Shown here piece after piece: positions 1 through 6,200 of a stretch of DNA of 7,919 bases (position 1 is its first letter; every line of letters begins with the position of its first letter). The DNA is from Paludibacteraceae bacterium (lineage in GTDB: Bacteria > Bacteroidota > Bacteroidia > Bacteroidales > Paludibacteraceae). The notes beneath the pieces are model-generated. The model saw only the letters and a program-made list of their open reading frames with translations, was not told the DNA's origin and did no database searches. Location of the stretch: NCBI GenBank assembly GCA_016297215.1, contig JAEDGZ010000042.1, positions 1-7,919 on the forward strand, written 5' to 3'. The position numbers and the translations under genes are program-made.

Positions 1-415
1 AATATGTCCACTCATCGTTGGTCAGCGTACGCCATGTGGTGCCATCGCCGATATTCTGTCCCCAGTCGGCAAAGTCGCCTGAATAATCATTGTCGCTTAT
101 GGATAGGCTGATGCCCCACTTGGCAGTGGCTGTGCTGCCGCTCCAGCCGAAGAGGTCTATTGTGTTTGCCAAGGCGCTACCATTGACATTGATAGTGCCA
201 AGCATGTCATACTGATGAGCAGCAAACGCCCAAGCAGTATCTGTGCCATTGATAGTGCATTGCAGGTTGCCTTTAGAGAACCGCACCTGCTTGTCTGCCG
301 ACACGGAGAAGAGATCGCCGAGGAAACTCTCGGGAGACTCCTGCGCTGCGAGGGAGGTACTAATGCCTGCTATACCCAATAGGGCAAACAGCATCAAGAA
401 GGAGATCTTTTTCAT
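1..415 (-). CDS. Secreted protein with FSKGNLQ / WRTLTNDEW motifs, N-terminal 138 residues
   Basis: The frame opens at the ATG at 415 and is still open at the left edge, so the C-terminus is missing. Residues 1-24 look like a Sec signal peptide: MKK, then a hydrophobic stretch ending in SLAA before Gln25. The mature part contains FSVSADKQVRFSKGNLQ (about 36-52), HQYDMLG (67-73), IDLFGWSG (86-93), DFADWGQNI (114-122) and WRTLTNDEW (128-136). From memory, this set of motifs marks a multi-copy family of secreted or surface proteins in Bacteroidales whose biochemical role is not established; I could not check this by search. No lipobox Cys is visible, so it is probably not a lipoprotein. A Bacteroidota promoter lies about 90 bp upstream. 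Its base composition is less G+C-rich than the transporter genes. The start is supported by the signal peptide and promoter spacing; function is unknown. Confidence 0.85.
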   Translation of the reverse strand, partial: MKKISFLMLFALLGIAGISTSLAAQESPESFLGDLFSVSADKQVRFSKGNLQCTINGTDTAWAFAAHQYDMLGTINVNGSALANTIDLFGWSGSTATAKWGISLSISDNDYSGDFADWGQNIGDGTTWRTLTNDEWTY

Positions 416-508
416 ATCGTTTTGATTTTTAGCGGATGATTGATAGTTAATTTGGTGACCATAGAGAGTATAGAAAATAGAAGCGAGTCTTTTTATGGAC
501 ATCCGCTG

Positions 509-540
509 CAAAGGTACAACATATTTTTAACATATGCAAA
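509..540 (-). promoter_or_regulatory. Bacteroidota promoter (TTTG-N20-TACCTTTG) for the secreted-protein gene
   Basis: On the minus strand, TTTG (540-537) is followed by a 20-nt spacer and TACCTTTG (516-509). This matches the known Bacteroidota -33/-7 consensus TTTG-N19-21-TAnnTTTG. Transcription would start near 502, giving a leader of roughly 85-90 nt before the ATG at 415. No Shine-Dalgarno sequence is visible in front of that ATG, as is usual in this phylum. Confidence 0.85.
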
Positions 541-627
541 AAAAATATGCACAAAAGGATCTTTTTAGTGCCAAAATGTCGTAAATAAAGCCCCGCTACC
601 TTCCACCATAATTCTCCACTCGCTATC

Positions 628-674
628 AAAAACCAATATTCCTCCTCTGCCACGTGAGGCGGAGGAGGAATATT
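628..674 (-). terminator. Intrinsic terminator at the end of the glnK-amtB operon
   Basis: AATATTCCTCCTC (635-647) and GAGGAGGAATATT (662-674) are perfect 13-bp inverted arms. Four more pairs, one of them G-T, extend the stem to 17 bp with a 6-nt loop at 652-657. On the minus strand the hairpin is followed after two bases by TTTTT (632-628). It lies about 120 bp beyond the amtB stop and before the next promoter, so it most likely ends the glnK-amtB transcript. I see no gene in the flanking stretches 541-627 and 675-796. Confidence 0.8.
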
Positions 675-796
675 TGAATACTAATTGTTGCACCCAAATA
701 CGCGTAGGCGAAACATTGGGGCGTACCTATGGCTCATTCTTAAGTAGGAGAGAACGCACCGAACAAGTCGGTATGTTCCATCGGCGTATCTGCCAA

Positions 797-2029
797 TTAG
801 TTGTAAGCGGCTTCGCCGTGTTCGTAGATATCGAGCCCTTCTTCCTCAATGCGGGGAGCAACACGCAAGCCGAAGGTGAAGCGAATGCCATAGAAGAGGA
901 GCATTCCCGCCGCGAAGGCATACACCGCCACAGTGAGCGTGCCAACGACCTGTACCCACAGGCTGACCCCCGCCTCGGGCGCAGCAAAGAGCCCCGTGAG
1001 GATGGTTCCCGTGATACCCCCTACCCCATGCACGCTGACCGCACCGACGGGGTCGTCGATATGCAGTTTCTGGTCAATGAACCACACGCTGACACACATC
1101 AGCAGCGAGCAGATGAGTCCAATGAGTGCCGCCGCGCCTATGCTGACGCAGTCGCAGCCCGCGGTAATACCCACCAAGCCCGCCAGCACGCCGTTGCAGA
1201 CCATGCTCAACGAGGGTTTGCCGTCCACCAGCCACGTATAGACCAGCGCGGCGATACCGCCCACTGCCGCCGCCATGTTCGTTGTGAGCATGATATGCGA
1301 CATAGAGAGCGCGTTCACCGCCCCTTCCGCTGCGATGGTCGAGCCCGGGTTGAAGCCGAACCAGCCCATCCACAGGATGAAGACACCCAGTGCACAGAGC
1401 GCGAGGTTATGCCCGGGGATGGCGTGCACCTGCGTCCGTGTCTTCCCATCGGCACCCTTCACCCGTTTGTACTTACCGATACGCGGACCTAAGACTATCG
1501 CGCCCGCCAATGCCAACACACCGCCCGTGGCGTGCACCACCGTAGAGCCGGCGAAGTCATGGAAGCCGAGGTCGGCAAGCCAGCCGCCGCCCCAACTCCA
1601 ACTACCCTCTATCGGGTAGATGAGTGCGGAAATCAGTACGGAATAGAGCAGGTACATCGAGAACTTCGTGCGCTCTGCCATCGCACCGGAGACGATGGTC
1701 GCCGTGGTGGCGGCGAAGACCGTCTGAAACATCAGGAAAGTCTCGGCAGGGATGGTCGCATCTTCGCTCATGCGCCAGATGCCATCGCCGTCGAGGTAGT
1801 TGCCATGGAAGAGAAAAGCCCCGAAATCGAAGCCGTGGAACATCAGCCCGAAGCCGATGAGCCAATAGAGGATGGTGCCTGCCATGAAGTCGCAGAAGTT
1901 CTTCATGAGGATATTGGCGGTGTTCTTACTGCGGGTGAGTCCCGCCTCTACGAGCGCGAAGCCCGGTTGCATAAAAAAGACCAACATTGCCGCCAGCAAT
2001 GTCCAGACGGTATCTAATGAGGAAAGCAT
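797..2029 (-). CDS. amtB: Ammonium transporter AmtB
   Basis: This 410-residue protein is a complete Amt/MEP/Rh-family ammonium channel of the inner membrane, with about eleven hydrophobic segments and the usual length for the mature protein. Residues matching key E. coli AmtB positions are visible: Phe105 (F107 gate), Trp146 in WSWGGG (W148), Asp158 in DFAGSTVVH (D160), His166 (H168 of the pore), Phe226 in GWFGFNPGS (F215) and His334 in VHGVGG (H318, the twin pore histidine). The C-terminal tail GLDIYEHGEAAYN is the conserved cytoplasmic segment through which PII blocks the channel. There is no cleavable signal peptide; residues 7-30 look like the first membrane span. It lies 99 bp downstream of a PII gene on the same strand, so the two are almost certainly one nitrogen-regulated operon. 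The identification is firm; the ATG at 2029 is the natural start. Confidence 0.97.
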   Translation of the reverse strand: MLSSLDTVWTLLAAMLVFFMQPGFALVEAGLTRSKNTANILMKNFCDFMAGTILYWLIGFGLMFHGFDFGAFLFHGNYLDGDGIWRMSEDATIPAETFLMFQTVFAATTATIVSGAMAERTKFSMYLLYSVLISALIYPIEGSWSWGGGWLADLGFHDFAGSTVVHATGGVLALAGAIVLGPRIGKYKRVKGADGKTRTQVHAIPGHNLALCALGVFILWMGWFGFNPGSTIAAEGAVNALSMSHIMLTTNMAAAVGGIAALVYTWLVDGKPSLSMVCNGVLAGLVGITAGCDCVSIGAAALIGLICSLLMCVSVWFIDQKLHIDDPVGAVSVHGVGGITGTILTGLFAAPEAGVSLWVQVVGTLTVAVYAFAAGMLLFYGIRFTFGLRVAPRIEEEGLDIYEHGEAAYN

Positions 2030-2033
2030 TTTT

Positions 2034-2128
2034 GCTAATTATGAATTAAGAATTATGAATTATGAGTGCTCATGCTCTGAATGCTCTGAATAATCTGAAT
2101 ACTCTGACCACTAACCACTGACCACTTT
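2034..2128. repeat. Three abutting short-unit arrays filling the glnK-amtB spacer
   Basis: On the plus strand, the spacer contains four 7-mers (gctaatt, atgaatt, aagaatt, atgaatt; 2034-2061). Next come ten unrepeated bases, then four 9-mers (atgctctga twice, ataatctga, atactctga; 2072-2107), and directly three 7-mers (ccactaa, ccactga, ccacttt; 2108-2128). The last 7-mer ends exactly at the glnK stop codon and the first lies 4 bp from the amtB start. Short-unit tandem repeats of this sort are known in other bacterial genomes. No function can be read from the sequence. Confidence 0.85.
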
Positions 2129-2476
2129 CTACTTCTTCTCGGCAATTACTTGGTCGCCGTGCTCACCGGTGCGGATGGAGTAGCAGTCGAGCACATCGGA
2201 GATGAAGATACGCCCGTCGCCCACTTCGCCGGTGTGCGCCTCGCGGAGCAGGACCTGAATGGTCGGCTCCACGAAGATGTCGCGGCAGATGATGGTGATA
2301 CACACGCGCTCAATGATGTCGGTGGAGTACTGCACACCGCGATAGACACGATCTTGCCGTTGCTGCCCGATGCCATGCACATCGGAGTACTCAAACCAGT
2401 TGATGTCGGCTGCCAACAAGGCTTCCTTGACCTCATCAAACTTGGTCTTGCGAATGATTGCTTCAATCTTTTTCAT
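2129..2476 (-). CDS. glnK: Nitrogen regulatory protein PII (GlnK/GlnB family)
   Basis: This 115-residue protein is a full-length PII signal transducer, a small cytoplasmic trimer that binds ATP/ADP and 2-oxoglutarate and reports nitrogen status. It begins MKKIEAIIRKTKFDEVKEAL as in classic PII proteins. The T-loop spans about residues 36-54 and contains YRGVQY, with Tyr45 and Tyr50 corresponding to E. coli Y46 and Y51, the latter being the uridylylation site. The B-loop is TGEVGDGRIF (82-91) and the C-loop is RTGEHGD (102-108). The T-loop motif differs from the strict Y-[KR]-G-[AS]-[AE]-Y pattern, so modification at Tyr50 is uncertain. It is the first gene of an operon with amtB, which supports a GlnK role: binding and closing AmtB when nitrogen is plentiful. 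No Shine-Dalgarno sequence is visible; the start is fixed by homology. It could equally be named glnB. Confidence 0.96.
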   Translation of the reverse strand: MKKIEAIIRKTKFDEVKEALLAADINWFEYSDVHGIGQQRQDRVYRGVQYSTDIIERVCITIICRDIFVEPTIQVLLREAHTGEVGDGRIFISDVLDCYSIRTGEHGDQVIAEKK

Positions 2477-2483
2477 ACCTATA

Positions 2484-2615
2484 TAACTTCGTGTTGGGAA
2501 CTTCGTGTGGAAAACTTCGCTCCGCTCCGTGTTGGAAACTGCGTGTTAGGAACTTCGTTTAATAAACTCTGTGTAATTAACTTCGTGTTGTGAACTACGC
2601 TTCGCTCCGTGTACT
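2484..2615. repeat. Eight-copy 14-bp degenerate tandem array in the glnK leader
   Basis: The plus-strand unit is about naacttcgtgttgn. Units start at 2484, 2498, 2512, 2536, 2550, 2564, 2578 and 2592. Six are exactly 14 bp; the third and the eighth are 24 bp, with the same extra material reading like cgctccgctccg. The array begins 8 bp upstream of the glnK ATG and lies inside the predicted 5' untranslated leader, so it would be transcribed as repeats of the complement (core acacgaagtt). Confidence 0.85.
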
Positions 2616-2717
2616 GTGCATCAGCTTTTTTTTACATTTACTTTCTTACAGCTCACTGGGCTTTCCTACACGAAGTCTCTTACAGCTTGGCCTCATAATC
2701 CGATTGTTTTTCAAAAA
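2616..2717 (-). promoter_or_regulatory. 5' part of the glnK leader, with an inverted copy of the array unit
   Basis: This stretch lies between the predicted transcription start (about 2717) and the 14-bp array. It has a 10-bp direct repeat, tcttacagct, at 2644-2653 and 2678-2687. Between the two copies, acacgaagt (2668-2676) is the exact reverse complement of acttcgtgt, the core of array units 1, 2 and 7. In the transcript this 9-mer could pair with any of those units. I recognise no known riboswitch. A regulatory role is inference only. Confidence 0.4.
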
Positions 2718-2723
2718 CAGCCG

Positions 2724-2755
2724 CAAAATTACGCATTATTTTTGAAACAACCAAA
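2724..2755 (-). promoter_or_regulatory. Bacteroidota promoter (TTTG-N20-TAATTTTG) for glnK-amtB
   Basis: On the minus strand, TTTG (2755-2752) is followed by a 20-nt spacer and TAATTTTG (2731-2724). It lies in a strongly A+T-rich stretch upstream of glnK. Predicted transcription starts near 2717, giving an unusually long leader of about 240 nt that contains the tandem array. The upstream part of this gap (2756-2885) shows no gene. Confidence 0.8.
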
Positions 2756-2885
2756 TTATTTTTAGTTTTTATCGTATTCGCTATGTTATTTTTACATTTT
2801 GATTAGATTAAAACAGAGTTTATTTGTATTTTTGATATGGTTTTTGCGTTTTAATCAGGTCAAGAAGGAGGATGCATAGAAACAG

Positions 2886-2911
2886 AAAAAAGAGACCTCG
2901 GTGGAGGTCTC
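2886..2911 (-). terminator. Intrinsic terminator downstream of the RND-OMF / small-protein unit
   Basis: GAGACCTC (2892-2899) and GAGGTCTC (2904-2911) form a perfect 8-bp stem with a GGTG loop. Read on the minus strand, the hairpin is followed directly by TTTTTT (2891-2886), a classic rho-independent terminator. Read on the plus strand it is followed by CTTTTG, so it may work weakly in both directions. It separates the efflux unit from the glnK promoter. Confidence 0.85.
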
Positions 2912-2982
2912 CTTTTGTATTGACGAACTTGCGTCTGTTTGTTTGGGAGCGAGAAAAGACGTGTTTGTCTTTAGAAACTCCT

Positions 2983-3129
2983 TTATGATTCCATTTTGGA
3001 TTCGAGTTGATGCTTGGTTTGATTGCGTTTCTTGTGCTCTTTTACCTTTTGCATGATGCTGATGGTGAGGAAAGGCACAAGGAACATTGCCAAGAATACA
3101 AGGGTTAGTATAACAATTGATAAGTCCAT
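2983..3129 (-). CDS. Small single-span membrane protein, 48 residues
   Basis: The ATG at 3129 opens a 48-codon frame ending in TAA at 2983-2985. The first 26 residues are an almost unbroken hydrophobic segment (MDLSIVILTLVFLAMFLVPF, then LTISIM). The remainder is short, hydrophilic and Lys-rich (KVKEHKKRNQTKHQLESKM). This predicts one transmembrane helix with a positively charged cytoplasmic tail. No Shine-Dalgarno sequence and no clear promoter are visible between it and the RND-OMF stop 147 bp upstream, so it may be co-transcribed with that gene. The strong terminator lies about 70 bp after its stop. I do not recognise a named family. It could be a real small protein or the truncated start of a longer membrane protein. 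The frame, hydrophobic pattern and placement before a terminator favour a real gene, but the call is tentative. Confidence 0.6.
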   Translation of the reverse strand: MDLSIVILTLVFLAMFLVPFLTISIMQKVKEHKKRNQTKHQLESKMES

Positions 3130-3212
3130 AGTTGTAGTGCTTAATTGGTTGATAACGGGTTGATTATTTGACCGCTGCGCTGAGAGACTTATTCAGTAGC
3201 CGCTATGTCAGT

Positions 3213-3271
3213 CGGACAGCGCGAAAGCGGATGAATAGCAGGCGGGGACGCCTGCGCACCCGGACAGCGCG
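3213..3271. repeat. Small palindrome flanked by 11-bp direct repeats
   Basis: CGGACAGCGCG occurs at 3213-3223 and again at 3261-3271. Between the copies is a perfect 7-bp inverted repeat, GCAGGCG (3238-3244) and CGCCTGC (3249-3255), with loop GGGA. The unit ends just past the RND-OMF stop codon. No T-run follows the hairpin, so it is not an obvious terminator. It looks like a short interspersed palindromic element; the direct repeats could be part of it or a target duplication. Confidence 0.6.
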
Positions 3272-3276
3272 GTTAT

Positions 3277-6200
3277 CTACCAGAAACTATGGAAGGGGAA
3301 AGGAATGTCGTATTTTTGTAGGTTTAGGGTATGACGCTCGCTATGGTCGATAGCGGAAGCGTACTGATGAGAAGTGAACTGCTGCGCCTTATGGGAGACC
3401 CTCTCCGGCTCCCCCTTAAAGGGGGAGTTATGAGACACCGAGGAGCGGTTGCGGTTGGAGCGGGTGAGGTCGGCGTAGCGGCGGGCGGAGACGCGGTAGG
3501 CGATGATGGCATCGGTGAGGTCGTTCTGCGCCTTGAGGAGCGTGGTCTGTGCAGTGAGGAGGTCGGTGAGCGTAGCCATGCCGGCTTGGTAGTTCGCCTG
3601 CATGAGTTGGTAGTTCTGCTGCGACTTCAGCAAGACCTGCTCTTGCTCCGAGACCATGAGGATGGACTGCTGTAGTTGGTCGCAGACCTGCTGCGTGCGG
3701 AGGTCAAGCATCTCAGAGAGGTGCTCCTGCTCTATCTTCGCCTGCTCCACCGCCAGCGAGTGTTCCTTGAGTTTGTGCCCCGTGTCCCACCACTCGGTGA
3801 GCGGCACTTTCACACTGACGAAGAGCAGTCCGTTGCCTGTCTTGCTGCCGAAATCATCTCGGAGGATGTCGGCTTGGAACTTGCCATAACTGTAGTTCGC
3901 CCCTATCGCCACCTGCGGCAAAGCGTCCGCCAGCACCATGCGTTTCTGCAGTTGTGCCGCCTTGACTTGGAGGGCGAGGAGGTCGTGCTCGGGGGACGAC
4001 CCACCCCAACCCTCCCTACAAAGGGAGGGGGAAAGGGGACCCACCCCGTCCCTCCCTACAAGGGAGGGGGAGAGATTAGTATCTATAGACGAAGGTAATT
4101 CATCTACTCTCCCCCTTTGTAGGGGGAGTTGGAGGGGGTCCGGGGATAGGACGATGTCATCTTCCACTCCTATCGCTACGGCGAGGGCGCGTTTGGCAAG
4201 GCGGAGACCGCTCTCTAACTGGAGGCGGGTGCGGCGTATCTCGCTCTGCTTAATCTCCACCTGCAAGAGGTCTGAGGGCAGTGCCAATCCGGCATTGACG
4301 GCAGTCTGCACGGTATGGTGCAGGGTGTCGAGCAGCGCAGCGACCGCCTCTACGGTCTGCTGCTTCTCCTGCAAGCCCACGATAAGCCAATAACTCTCCT
4401 CCACCTCTTCCAGCACATCGCGCTCCTGCACCTCCTGCTGCAGTTCCGCCGCCTGCACGCCAACCTTCGCAAGGCGGTTGCCCACCACGACCTTACCGCC
4501 CACATACACAGGCTGCAGCGCCGTAACCCCCACCGTGTAGCCATACTGGAAGAGGGCGATATGGTTCTGCAAGCCCAGCGAGGCACCAAACTCCTCATAT
4601 AGTGCTTGCAGCAACTCGCGGGTGTTGGCATTGCCGATGTCGGTCAGCCCGATGTCCACCAGCGGATTCAGCGCGTGGTAGCCCAACGCCGAGGCACTCA
4701 CCTGCGGGAAGTAGTTGGTGAACGCTTGCTGCTTCACCTGCTTGGCTTTCTCCACCTCGAGGGCGGCTTTCCGCAGTTCGGGGTTGTTTTTGCGCGCGAG
4801 TTGCAGGCAAGAGTCGAGGGTGAGGGGGGAAGACCCACCCCTACCCTCCCTACAAAGGGAGGGGGTAGGAAGATTACCTTCGTCTGCTGAAACAACACTT
4901 TCCGGGTAATCATTATTTGCTAATATCGGTAGGCTGCATAGAAGGCAAAGTAGAAGGGTTATGAGATTCTTCCCCCTCCCTTTCCGGGGTCCCCACAAGC
5001 AACGCGCAGTGGGGTGGCTGTAGGGAGGGTTGGGGAGGGTCCTCTTCTTTCCCATCAGTTTCCAGTACATCACGGGAAGGATGGTGATGGTGAGGGGGAG
5101 GGTCAGGATAGTGCCGAAGCAGATGACGACACCCATCGGCATCCAGAGGCTCGTATGCGCGATAATCATCGGCACCACGCCCAATGCCGTGGTGGCAGAG
5201 GTCAGGAAGATGGGGCGCATGCGTCGCAAGCCCGCTTCGTAGGCAGCGTCGCGCACACTCAGGTGCTTGGTCTTGCGCAGTTCTTCCGCATACTCGTACA
5301 TCATAATCGCATTGCGCACAATCACGCCTATGAGCGCCACCAAGCCCAAGAACGCCGTGATACTGATGTCCAGTTGGAACATGAACAAGCCGAGGAAAGC
5401 CCCGTAGATACAGAGCAGCGCACTGGAGAGGGTGAGCAACGCCAGCGGCACCTTGCCGAAATGGTAGAGCAAGAGCAGCAGCATGACCAGCAATGCCGCT
5501 ACCACCGACCAGAGTATCTGCGGCACCATCTCGCTATTGACCGCCGACAAACCGCCGTAGGAGATGGTAACGCCCTCGGGGAGGTCGGTCATGTGGGTAC
5601 TTATCCACTGCTTCACCTTCTTCTCCGCTGCGACGGAACTGGTGTTGCCCCGCAGGTCGCAGCCGACGGTGATGGTAGGAATGCCGTTGTAGTGGGTGAT
5701 GGACGCGGGATGCCAAGCGGGCTCAAGCGTCGCCACCTGCCTGAGCGGCACCCAGAGAGAGGGAATGTTGGTGGGGATGAGCACATCCTCTATTTGACAA
5801 TTTGACAATTTACTATTTGACAATTGCATCGTAGAAGACGCAGATGCCTGCGCGTCCTGCCCTATGGTGCGGCCAGGAGACCGCACCTCCTTGTTTTGCT
5901 CCTCTTCCATGTACAGCACTACGGGGATGGGGTAGTCGTTCTCGTAGAGGGTGGTCATGGTGGTGCCGCTGTGGAGCGTGGCGAGGCAGAGGGAGAGTTG
6001 GGTCTGCGTGATACCTAAGCGCGTTGCCTCGTCCTCCTTGAGCACAATGCGCACTTGCCGTTTGAACTGGTCGTAGTCGGAATGCACCCATGTCATCTCC
6101 GGCTGCTGCGCCATGAACGCCTTGAGGGAGTCGGCGAGGAGCGCCATCTGCGCCATGTCGCCGCCCTTGAAGCGCACCTCCACGGGGTTCTTCGCCGCTT

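Noticed and set aside
674..1492. Plus-strand open frame of 272 codons opposite amtB
   Set aside because: It lies antisense to a complete amtB with all pore residues. It is rich in Arg, His and Glu, has no domain pattern, and is explained by G+C-rich code on the other strand.
2484..2615. Tandem array considered as a CRISPR
   Set aside because: Units are 14 bp, degenerate and directly abutting, with no unique spacers and no cas genes.
2872..2988. Plus-strand 38-codon frame preceded by AAGAAGGAGG, considered as a leader peptide of an attenuator
   Set aside because: The purine run abuts the ATG with almost no spacing. The frame reads through the terminator stem, has no run of one amino acid, and no plus-strand gene follows.
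3213..3271. Palindrome considered as the terminator of the RND-OMF gene
   Set aside because: No T-run follows on the minus strand. The clear terminator is further downstream at 2911-2886, after the small membrane-protein gene.
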